Assembly: GCF_902686445.1 (NCBI RefSeq)
Contig: NC_062218.1
Location: 10,453,015 to 10,517,014, forward strand
Direction of reading: 5' to 3'
Length of the DNA: 64,000 bases
From: Sciurus carolinensis
Lineage: Eukaryota; Chordata; Mammalia; Rodentia; Sciuridae
Position numbers and translations under genes: made by a program. Of this stretch, positions 22,549-33,000 are shown in pieces. Within the stretch, counting starts at the first letter, position 1, and the number at the start of each line of letters is the position of its first letter. The notes under the pieces were generated by a model, which did no database searches, was not told where the DNA came from, and was given only the letters and a program-made list of their open reading frames with translations.

Positions 22549-23422
22549 CCTATGCTTTCAAAGAACCAAATTATGATTTATTGATTTCCTGTATTATTTT
22601 TACATTTTCTATTACATCGACTTCAAATGTGATCTTTATTTATTTCTATTATTTTTTTGGGAGGTGGGTTCATTTTTCTTCTTGCTCCTGGTCTATAATG
22701 TATAAGCTTAAGTTATTGATTTGAAACTTTGTTTTCTAATTAGAATTTTGTCTTATAGTAGATTTAGGGGCATCTAGTGAATTTTGATGAATTGTTTTTA
22801 AATTTTTTCAAAATAATTTTTATTTCCTTTCATAGTCATTGTTTGGCTAACAAGTGCATTATATCACTTTCAAATAATTTCGTTATTTTCTAAATATTCA
22901 TTGATGGTATTTAATTACTTTCATTGTGGTTAAATGATATTCATTTTTCCAGAGTGTTGTCTCTTTTAATTGTCTTTATGGATTAAATATCATGGATACT
23001 CTGTAGTTGCTGAGTAAAATGTCCTATAAATATCAATTTTGTCAAATTTATTAAGTGTGCCATTCAAGTCTTCCATTTTCTTCCTAATTTTCTTTCTACA
23101 TGTTCTGTAGATCATGAGAAAGGAGTTTGGGAGTTCCTGATTTTATGAATAGTTTTATCAATTTTTTGGTTTTATCAATTTTTGTTTACTTTATAATGAA
23201 GTTTTGTTATTATGCCCGTAATCACTGAGAGTTGTCATGCCCTATTGAATTGAAACTTTAACCAGATGAAAATATACTTCTTTTCTTCTGATAATTGTTT
23301 TTACTCCGAAATATGCTTTTTTTCTGATATTAATCACTCCAGTTTCGTTGGATTAGTGTTATCAAGGTTTATTACTTTCCAAACTTTTCCTTTTAAGTGC
23401 TTGTATCTTCGTATGAAAGGCA
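22549..23422 (-). mobile_element. LINE-1 ORF2 (L1-C), endonuclease-proximal segment
   Basis: L1-C continues in the antisense 5' direction: 'aaagaaccaaattatgatttattgatttcctgtattattttt' region, 'tggctaacaagtgc', 'gaatatggatactc'-like blocks, 'ttcctgattttatgaatagttttatc'. Decayed, with only short open frames. Ends near 23422 before the ORF2 start. Confidence 0.7.
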
Positions 23423-23574
23423 TTCCACAAAGGAAGAAATACATGTAGCAGAAACTATGAAAGATGCTCATGCTCTTTGATGGGTGAATCTCAGAGAAAA
23501 GGACACACTCTCTGAGCTGAGAACATTAGGGATGGAGAGCAATTCATCAGTAAGATGACTGGTACACTATTGTT

Positions 23575-24080
23575 CTCAGTTTCATCAAAGTTCACACGTA
23601 CTAGGATCCAATAAATCTACTCTTGTGCATATACCTGGGAGAATTTCCAGAACCTGCTTCCTGGAGTAGAGTTATAAAGGTTCTTAAAATGGGTCTTCAC
23701 GGTTACTGCAAAACAGGTGGGGAAACAAACTAAGATCTCTATTGTTGGGAAAATGAATGGATTGTATCCCAGTGACACAAAATAACCACATGTGTTATAG
23801 AAATCATTAAATGATAGTCACCCCTAGTCATGTGGATGAGCTCTCTTTAGTTACAGAAAAGTCCATACACTCTGATACTATTGTTTTTGAAATTCAGTGA
23901 GAACAACTAAGTATGTGTGTGTGTGCACATTAGTATGGAGCATTTGCACACATGATAAATGACATTAGGGAATGAGAATATGATAGTCGAAATTTTTTTT
24001 GAAAAATCAGCAAAAGAAACATGTGAGGAAAGATGTAGGTAAACCCTATTGTCAAAGCCGTAAATGTGGTTGGGTAGTAG
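23575..24080 (+). mobile_element. Ancient L1M ORF2 3' end/3' UTR
   Basis: 'aaatctactcttgtgcatatacctgggagaa', 'aatgaatggattgtatcccagtgacacaaaa', 'catgtggatgagctctctttagttacag' and 'gatactattgtttttgaaattc' follow the order of old L1M 3' ends (cctactcctgggtatatacc...gtggtatatcca...catggatgaatctc...gattccatttatataaa). Confidence 0.5.
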
Positions 24081-24719
24081 ATATGAAGCTGTTTATTCTA
24101 TTTTGAGAGATGCAAAAAGACATGCATACATAAATCTCTCATTGAGTTAATAAAATCCAAATTGTTTCTCTTTCATATCCATTAATAAAATAATATGTAT
24201 ATTACTAGCTTTTGCCTCTTCTATCTCTTCTATTTCTTGAAACATCTAGAATTAAACTTAACTTTTTTAAACTGCAAAGTGAAGCTAAAATAAACTTAGT
24301 TCCTGACATAGTAAGAGACAGTCCTTTAGGGAACACAGAAACAGGATTTCTTTGACTATGAAAACAAAAAAAAAAAAGAAAAGAAAAGAGAAAGAAATAT
24401 TTTATTACTTCTTGTTCCACAAGTTAAACTTGGTGCTTTGAAAAAGTATCCTCTGGGAATCCAGCACTTTGTTGAGGAAACCCAGTTTCCCTTTCATGTT
24501 TTTAAGCTTTTTTTCCTAATTAACTCTGCTTCCCTTTATTTGATGAATGACTAAGTGAGGTTCCAATGAAATAATCTTCAGAAAGCGTCATCTACTTTTC
24601 CATAATAAGGAATTTCTACTAGGTCAATATAAATTAGAATGAGTCTGCTTACCAAATTTTTCTAAATGACTTTAGACTGGGAATCTCCATGCCAATTGAG
24701 ATTCTTTTTCTGATGTTTG
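24081..24719. other. Unassigned DNA with an A-rich tract
   Basis: A-rich AAAG-type tract at 24361-24396. Otherwise unrecognised. Confidence 0.45.
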
Positions 24720-24835
24720 AGAAACATGTAGCAGAAAAGCTAAAAAGTCAGAGCCTCAGTTCAGTACTGGAGTCTAGTTTGAAGCCTGGATCTGCCGCCT
24801 ATGACTTAATATTCATAAATCTTTAACATTCATTA
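24720..24835 (+). repeat. Probable MIR SINE 5' part
   Basis: 'aaaagtcagagcctcagttcagtactggagtctagtttgaagcctggatctgcc' region resembles MIR's 5'-core (agcacaggctctggagtcagac...gggttcgaatcccagctctgcc). Weak. Confidence 0.4.
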
Positions 24836-25004
24836 ACAATGTTGCCATTCATTATTAATGAATAAAAAAATATTTACATTAAAGGATGTCCATTAATGTC
24901 AATAAAAGAAGACATTGAAGATGTTCATTTTTCCACATTGCAGCAGCTAGATAGCAATCTCTTTAATTTATCATAATTATAACAGTCACTCAAAATTGTG
25001 GATT

Positions 25005-25230
25005 TTTTTTGTACTTATTATTTTCAAATTTATCCACCAGTTTTATTGGTGCATATTAATTATATGGAATAGTGGATTTGATTGTGGCATTTTTGTATAT
25101 ACTTAAAACAGAATGTGATTAAATTCACTCCCCAGTGCCTCCACTAACTTCCCTGCTCCTTCCCCCACCCAGTCCCCTTTCTCTCTCCTAACATACAGCG
25201 TACCTTTCCTTATTATTTGATATTATTGCG
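25005..25230 (-). mobile_element. L1 3' UTR fragment, antisense
   Basis: T-rich start, 'ttattggtgcatattaattatatggaatag', then 'gattaaattcactccccagtgcc' and a CT/CCCAC-rich tract, the layout of the other antisense L1 3' UTRs in this window (for example 30974-31100). No ORF2 sequence remains. Confidence 0.5.
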
Positions 25231-26126
25231 TCCTAGAAGTCCTCAGATTCCATAAGGTAAATAGAACGATTCTGTGTACAATATGATCCTACAAAACTTT
25301 TGTATTTTAAATAAATTTAACTATATATTAAATATATTTGAAGTTTTATGAGTTCTACATCTTTTAAGAATTATAGTTGTCCAAATGCATTATTAAAGTT
25401 TTGCAATATCCAGAAAATAACATGCAAGTTAATAAATACTTGAGATTAGGCCACACAGACTTGTTGAACATCACTTCCCCTTATGCATGATGAAATTCAG
25501 TCTTGAGACTGATAATGTACATTCAGAGGTAATGGTCAGGAGCAATAGGGTCCGAATGAAATTGAGGTTGGGTCTTTGTGGATGTATGTGACACTCATTC
25601 CATGATGGAACACCGGCCCTGACCTGCGTCATGATGGAGCTTCTTCAGAGCTGCAGAGGAGCTTCAGTCCACAGCGGATGAGGAGGAACTGTCAAGCTGT
25701 ATGGAGGCTGGAGAAACCTTCTTGGAGATCAATCTCTCTCACTAAACGTCAACACATTTTTCATCCCTTTCTTCATTTGTTCACCTGTTCATCCTATGAT
25801 TCCTTGGAGATGTTAATACATACCAGGTGTTTCGTTAGTTGCTATCAGATGTGTAAATATCCACCTGACCCTTCAGAGTACAAATTGAGATATGAGAAAG
25901 ACAACTCCATAACAGAACTCTGAAGAGTAGGGCTGATTTATGGTACACAGTGTACAATGACTTGAGAGGGCAATTGTGTGGAAAATGTTCCCTCAGATGG
26001 TTGCAGGGAGTGTTCCACTCAGAATCTGAGTGGTTTTGTCCATGTGAAAGAAATTGATGTCAATATGGGTCACTCTCTGTTCCTTCATTCACTTTATCCT
26101 AGTATAAGCCCAATTCTTTATCTGCT

Positions 26127-26128
<2 letters not shown>

Positions 26129-26167
<39 letters not shown>
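26129..26167. repeat. (GA)n microsatellite
   Basis: About 39 bp of uninterrupted AG repeats. Confidence 0.95.
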
Positions 26168-26169
<2 letters not shown>

Positions 26170-28167
26170 CACTGAGTAAGCTTGGCTCTTGGCTCAGTTT
26201 TCCCTTCCTCCTCTCAGGAGGAAGCTCCATGCTTGGACAGTGCATTGCCCAGCTATCACATTGGAAACTAAGATGAAAAAAAAAAAAAAAATTTCTCTAA
26301 GAATTAGCAGATAGGAAATCCTTTATTTTGAAACATGATGGATGTTTTTAAGATCCTTAAAAAACAATATAAATTGTCAGACATATGTAATTTTTCATTT
26401 ACTCTAAAACAACTTAGTTTTTTATATGTTTATTTCATATGAAAGAGCAGGAACTCTTGGCATAGAATAATTTCTTGGAGCTAAAGGACTTATAGCTTAT
26501 CATTATTACAAACTTAGATAATTGGTTTTCCTTGAATTTTTAATTTGAAGTTAAAGATCTAGTAAATTTTATAGAAAGTAAAATCAACACTTTTGTAAGG
26601 GTTTGATTAATTTTTATATGCATACACTTCTTATGAACACATCAGTTCTGTTTTTAGATTTACTTTGTTGTTTTACATTTGACTTTTAAGCCAATTTATT
26701 AATTTACTAGGTTTGATTTTATATTAAACAATTAATTGCTTCTTGATTGGACACATTTATGAATTTATCCAAAAACATTCCTAAATGCCTAAACAACATT
26801 GGTAAATCCAGTAAAGTAAAACTATAAATATAGTAAGAGTTTCCTAAGATATTCGAATACTCTTTATGTATTTACTCAAATATATATACTATACACTTTA
26901 TGCTAAAATTATACAATAGAAATCAAAGCATATTTTTGATTGAGATCTCAGTGCTGACCTTTCAGTTCTTCTAATAAGCCCAAAGATTTCAAACTTACTA
27001 AACACTTCAAAATTATACAGGTTATGTACAACAAGAAAAATTGTTAGCGTGCTGTATTTGAAATACTAAGTCATCCCTATATTTATCTACTATTTCACAG
27101 GAATCAGATTCCCTGAGAAAACATTTTCCTTTTCAAATCGTTGGGCCAGGTCGATTACTTAGGATTATTCATCAATGTTCAGCTCTCATGTGGACGGAGG
27201 TCTCGACAGACAAGCATGCTGCATTCATTGATCTGCATGCATGTGAACCTACTGGAGACTTACGGTCATTCTGATGACATGGAGCGTCTCCGCTACACTG
27301 AAGTTGATTTCATAACGTTCATTTTCTACTTAAATTTACATCCATTTCTACCATGCTCATGTGTTTAGATTAACTATGAATCTTCACATTCTCTTGAAGA
27401 TAACTGATTTTAAAACTTAGTGGAATTATACATTCCATTAGAAACTTAATATGTTCTCCAACGTTTTAAAAGGTATTTTAATGACATTCTCTTGAATGCT
27501 ACACATCTCTTTATAACTTTATCTTACTATTACCAATTTGAATGTCAGGAAAATTAGATGGGAAATAGGAATAGAAAGACATAGACTTAGAAAATAAAAT
27601 TCTTTTCTTGATTTCAATAAAACTTACCAAGCATCTCTCAATCATCTTAGATGAAACATATCTATGCTCCTTGAGAAAAATTAAAATAATAATTAGTAGT
27701 CCTGTGTAGCTTTTAGAAGGGAAATGACAGAGGCATACTTATTGAGAACTCAAGCAGGCATTCCACTTTACATTCCCCAACCAACCTGTCTGCAGCTTTT
27801 CTGAGTAGCTGAAATACGTGAATTCGGGGTTAAGGTTGTGCATTTGAAAGGTGATTCTTGAAGCTCTGTGGAGGTAAACAGAAGGCTCAATGGCCCAAGT
27901 GGCACAGAGTTTCCTTAGGAGGCTCCTGCAGAGCTGCTGCTATGGAAAAAAGCACCGAACTCTATTTGAAAGAAGGGAGCAGCCGTGGCAGGTGTTAGGG
28001 GAGGGAGCTGTTAGATGTTGATTCAGGAGAAAGTGTGAAAATGAGTGCTTGAGAGTAAAGCTGCCAGACTTTTGTCTTGAGTTAATGAGGATGTTGTCAA
28101 AAAGTATCAACTTAGTCTGCGTTTTTTATGACAAGTACAATATCTACCCCTCAAAAAGTGCTTGGTG

Positions 28168-28205
28168 AGAAGGAAGGAGGGAAGGAAAGAAGGAAGGAAG
28201 GAAGA
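28168..28205. repeat. (GGAA)n tract
   Basis: Imperfect GGAA/GAAGGA repeats. GGAA arrays can bind ETS factors, but nothing here shows that this one does. Confidence 0.9.
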
Positions 28206-29114
28206 CAGAGAATGAACGGTCATTACATGACCCACTGTGAAATAGGCATTGAAGAGGTCTGACCATAGAAGTTTAGAGCTCAGAACTGTAAAGTATGATT
28301 TGTTAATCACTACACATGGGAATAGATGCAATATCCAGATATTTACACCATCACTTATAAGGAGAACACAGAAAGGCGAAGACAAGTATTTAAAGTTAAG
28401 TGATAGGAAGATGAACCTACCTAAAGAAATGGAGACAGGAGAAAATACCAGCAATGGGGAAGTCATGGAAACCAAGAGAGTGGCAATCCACGTCACCTCC
28501 ACTGCACCGGCTCTTCCCATTCCTCAGGGAGGCCACCGAGAAGCATTCACCTCTCACATCAGTGATGTTGCTGCTGCAGTGTGGCTCATAAGGGACATAA
28601 CAACAATACTCATCCACCCATCCCATCAGCCAACCTGCACATCACACTGCCTAGGCCACCTTTTTCTATCCTAATTTCATAGAGAGGAGTTCAGTACTCC
28701 TATTTATCTTGTACTTTTATCAATCCCTTATTGTCCAGAAATGTGATTCTTTAACAAGTCTGTCATCGGTATCATCAATATCTCCCTTTTTTGCTGATTG
28801 GATTTATATTCCATCATAATTAAAAATGACAAATGTATTCTAATAGCTATGATTTCCTTTGGGTGCCCTGAAAATTTGGACTTAGAAAGTTTCAAAACAT
28901 GATGTACTTCTATTCTTACAGACTAGGAAGTCTAGAGATGAGATGGACAGCCCTGGTTTCATGGTGATACTGTTCCAGTATCATTTGCTCTGAAATTCTT
29001 TTGGACACTATTGAATTCTCATGTCTGTGTGATCATAGGATGTGTCCAGTAGCTCCAGAATTTTTTTTTATGTAAAAGGCATGAAAATAGGTATAGGTTG
29101 GATTCAGAAATATA

Positions 29115-29215
29115 ACCTTTAAGGTAGAGCTGTTAGGAGAATTTGATGTGTTAAAATTTGTAAAGTACTTGGATCAGTGCCTGGGATATATAAAATACCC
29201 CATAGAATGGTAATA
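29115..29215 (+). repeat. MIR SINE 3' end
   Basis: 'aaatttgtaaagtacttggatcagtgcctgggatatataaa' matches the MIR 3' end (acatgtaaagcgcttagaacagtgcctggcacata). Confidence 0.75.
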
Positions 29216-30973
29216 AAATGCAAAACAACAACACTAACAAACAAACATAAAAGAAGGTGTTTCTACACCATTTAACTTTTATAATTACTGCTGTGACTCC
29301 ATCTCTCTGTTCTCTTTCACAAACTTCAAAAAAACAATTGCATAATCATCTTCGCTCTAATTCAGCACCTCCTTTTTCTGTGATCTCTCATTCTAATTCT
29401 CCTGTGTTATAAATAATCAGAATTGCTTTGTCACCAATTTCTGGCGGGCCGTTTTCCTCCTCATTTCACTCAGCCTCTTGTTATTAGCCTTTGGTCCTGG
29501 TGATCATGGGCTGTCCTCTGAGTGCGTCTGTCTCTGGGCTGCCTGGAGACCACAGTCTCCTTCTGCTCATACAGCAGTCCTTCAAACCTCCTGTGTACCT
29601 GTATTTGACTTCTAGTCACTGATGCATTTTTTTTTTCCTTCTTGTGCTTCTTCAATTCACTCCCTGTGATTTCGTGCATGACCTCCAAGAGAAAACGCAG
29701 GTCTGTGTAATTTACTATACTTCCACTCGCTCTTGTAGACTGTGCTGATCCGAATCTGAACGGACCTCATTTTGTCCACTTCCCTCACTCTGGACAACGG
29801 ACCCCTTTGGATTCTCTGAACAGGGTGAAGTTCTTGCTCCTGAAGACCTCCTCCTTTGACACTGCAGTTTGCTTTCTTACTGTCTTGCTTCCCGTTCTTT
29901 ATCAAACACCCCATCTTATCTATTTCCCGTTTAGCATTCTACTACTTTCCTTCACAGTTTGGATGGAAATTCTGGGTGCTCATCTCTTACTCAATCTAAA
30001 CTTGAAACTCACCCATTTATCACTGACTAATTCGAATTTGACTGAAGTGATAAATCCAGAGGCTACCTGTCTAGGATGGTAGTGGAGTCAGTGAACCAGG
30101 CTGGGAAAGGCTCCGGCTCAGCTCGCGGGCTTGCTCGGGCCTCCCTGCCACGGAGGCAGAAGGTTTGGCATGGGTCTCTGCAGGTGCGGGGATTAGCCTG
30201 GCCCTCTGGAGTCTGACCCCAGAGCATCGCCAGACCCACTGGTGGACTTATTTGTAGCTCCAGCATGTGGGGGAAGGGGGACAGCATCTTTTCCAAGAAA
30301 CACAAAGCTTCTCATTCGATCCAACATTTTACCCTGAGCGACACTACCCTCGCCATTTGATTTTATTCATAGGAAACCTCAGTGAACATCCCCTCCGCTC
30401 ACAACCCCGATCATATTTTAAATTTGATTTATTCTTTCATAGCAACTTTTAGTACCCCAAAGTAGGAGCAATTCATGAGCAAGTTGTTTCAGAAAGACAA
30501 ACTCACCTACAGTTCTGATGTTCATTGATGTTCTTTTTGAAAAAAATTGGTCTTATTTCATTATACATGATGGTAGTTCATTGATATTATTTATGTTTTA
30601 CAGCTTTATTTTGCCAAAGAAAAAAGAAAATCCATTATAAATTCTTAAGGATAACAATGCAAACACATAAACAAGTCGCACTCATGTATTTATATACTTA
30701 TTTACAAGTATGTAACTTGTTAATTCAGAAAAACAAATGGAATGCTTTTATTTAAAACTGTGGGTGGCCACTGAGGAAGTGATACACAGACTTATTGGAA
30801 TATCTGAATTTTCAAGAAAATGCATTTTCCTGCTTGACAGATTGGGCTGTAATGCTCCATTATGTGAATTGAGGATTGCAGTCTTAGATTTTATGGATTC
30901 CATAGAGACTGGTATATGAATTCCAAGATTATTTAACTTATTTATTTTTTTTCCAGTGGTATATCTCCATAAA
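29216..30973. other. Unassigned region with a GC/CpG-rich patch
   Basis: 29300-30060 is unlike the neighbouring AT-rich DNA and could be a decayed retrotransposon or pseudogene that I cannot name. Antisense frames of 85 (29657-29914, ATG) and 72 codons (29470-29688, non-ATG) overlap but show no recognisable domain. 30060-30360 is GC- and CpG-rich. 30440-30970 is plain AT-rich DNA. Confidence 0.45.
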
Positions 30974-33000
30974 TTTTTAAAAAAATAGTTCCTTTTAGTT
31001 ATACATGGCATTAGGATTCTTTTTGACATAATTACTCAAGCTTGGAATATAATTTGCTCTAATTCAGATCCAGAGCTTCCCCTTTCCCACCCCTCCTCTT
31101 ATCCTTTCCTTCTACTCTACTATTGTTTCCTGAAATGTTTTTTAAATTACTGTCTTGTGGATTTACATGAGCGTGAGACTCATTCTAGTATATTCATATA
31201 GTACATAGGAAGGTCCGGTCAGATCGAGTCCACCGTTCTTCACTTACCAAGTCTCTCCCTGCTCAGTCCTCTAGCTGTATTCAACTGATCTTCTAATTTA
31301 ATGTAATTTCCCCTAAGTCCGACCCCCCGCCTTTTTTTTAACTTCCCGTCCTTCATTTTGGACTTGCTTCCACTTGTAAGAGAAAGCATTCAACCTTTGA
31401 CTTTCTGGGTCTGGCATATTTCACTTAGCATGATGGTGCTCACTTCCATCCAGTTATGACAAATGCCATCATTTCATTCTTCTGTATCAATGAGTAATAC
31501 CTCATTGTGTTTCTATACCCCACTTTCTTTATGCATTCGTCTGTTGTAGACCACCTAGACTGGCTCCATGGCTTTGGTATTGTGAATTGTGCTGCTCTGA
31601 ACATGGATGTTTATAGCCTACAGTGTGTTTACGCCCATGCTATGCTGATTTTAAATCTTCTGGGTGGACATTAAGGAGCGGGATAGCTGGATGATACAGC
31701 GGTTCCATTCCTCGTCTTTTGAGGAATCTTCACCCTGCTTTTCAGATGGTTTCACTTGCTTGTAGTCCCACCAACAAAGTATGAGGGTACCTTTTCCCCC
31801 ACATCCTTGCCAAAACTTGTTATTTTTTTGTGTTCTTGATAATTGCCATTCTCACTGGAGTAAGAGGAAATCTCAAGAGCTTATGATCTGCTCTTCCCCG
31901 GTTGGTAGAGATCTTGAACAATTTTTCATATATTTGTTGGCCATTTGTATTTCTACTTTTAAAAAATATCTGTTTAGTTCTTTTGCCCATTCATTAATTT
32001 TGCTATTTATTTTTTGGTTTTAGATTTTTGAGTTTTTTATTTATTCTGGATATTAATGCCTTGAGGAAAAGGTGACAAAGATCTTTTCCCATTCTGTACA
32101 ACCTCTCTTCATGCTCTTAATTGTTTCTTTGTTGTGAAAAAGCTTTTTAATTTGATACCATTCATTTATTAATTTTTGGTTTTATTCGTTGAAACTTAAG
32201 AGACTTATAAAGGAATTCAGTTCTTGTGTAACAGGTTGGAGTATTGAGCCTACATTTTCTTTTGGGAGTTGCAGAATTTCCTTTCTAATTCCTGGGTCAT
32301 TGATCCACTTAGAGTTGCCTTTTGTGCAGAGTGAGAGATAGGGGTCAAGTTTAATTGTTCTCTATGTGGATATCATGTTTTCCCAGCACCATTTGTTAAA
32401 AAGTCCCTTTTCTCCAACTTAGGTTTTTGAAACCTTCATTAATTATCAGAGAAGTGTATCTATGCAGATTTGCCTGTGCATCTTCTGTTCTGTACTACTG
32501 CTGTATGTATCTGTTTTTATGTCAGGACCATGCAGTTTTTGTTACTACAGCTCAGTAGTATAATTTGAGGCCCAGTATTCTGATGTCTCCAGCATCTCTT
32601 GTTCGTCAGGATTTTTTTTTTTTTTTAATGCATTCTGGGTCCCTTATTTCCCAAATGGATTTTAGAACTGCTTCTTCCATTTCTGTAAAGAACATCATTG
32701 GAATTTTGGTGGGGATTGTATAAAATCACTATAACATTCCTGAGAGTGTGGTCATTGTGACAATATTAATTCTGCCTATTAAGAACATGGGAGGTGAGCT
32801 GGGGGTGTAGCTCAGCTGTAGAGTGCTTGCCTAGCATGTGTGAGGTCCTGGGTTTGATCCTCAGCACCACAAAAAAAAATAAATAAATAAATGAAATAAA
32901 GGTATTATGTCCATCTACAACTAAAAAGTAGTTTAAAAAAAATGGGAGGTCTTTCCATCTTCTAAGCTTTTCAATTTCCTTCTCCAAGATTAATGCAACT
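30974..33000 (-). mobile_element. LINE-1 3' half (L1-E), antisense
   Basis: 3' UTR with pyrimidine tracts (31070-31130, 31240-31345), then ORF2 C-terminal region ('tggctccatggctttggtattgtg', 'agtcccaccaacaaagtatg', 'ttgataattgccattctcac'), 'tttgcccattcattaattttgc', and RT-proximal blocks to 'atgggaggtctttccatctt' and 'ccttctccaag'. Contains the ID SINE at 32796-32941. 5' truncated before the catalytic motif. Reading frames are broken. Confidence 0.9.
32796..32941 (+). mobile_element. ID-type SINE with exact target duplication
   Basis: Sense-strand ID: 'gctgggggtgtagctcagc' (A-box region), 'gtcctgggtttgatcc' (B-box region), 'tcagcaccac', then A-rich sequence with AAAT repeats and the 'ctacaactaaaaagta' 3' extension. 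Exact direct repeats atgggaggt at 32787-32795 and 32942-32950. Removing it restores continuous L1-E sequence. It is a retroposed tRNA-like element, not a tRNA gene. Confidence 0.97.

Larger units (their letters stand above)
25231..29114. other. Repeat-poor unassigned region
   Basis: Nearly 4 kb in which I recognise only simple repeats (GA at 26129-26167, poly-A near 26276, GGAA at 28168-28205). A CpG cluster lies at 27130-27330. A 137-codon antisense ATG frame (28107-28520) reads through the GGAA repeat, and an overlapping 141-codon plus frame (28249-28674) opens with TTG. Neither shows a known domain. Confidence 0.5.

Noticed and set aside
28168..28205. ETS-factor enhancer at the GGAA repeat
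   Set aside because: The tract is short and imperfect and no other regulatory evidence is visible in the sequence.
28249..28674. A novel 141-residue protein gene on the plus strand
   Set aside because: The frame begins with TTG, there is no ATG until about residue 54, and no domain, promoter or splice context is visible.
32796..32941. A tRNA gene, because of A- and B-box-like sequences
   Set aside because: The poly-A tail, 3' extension and exact target duplication show an ID SINE. The same body recurs many times in the window.
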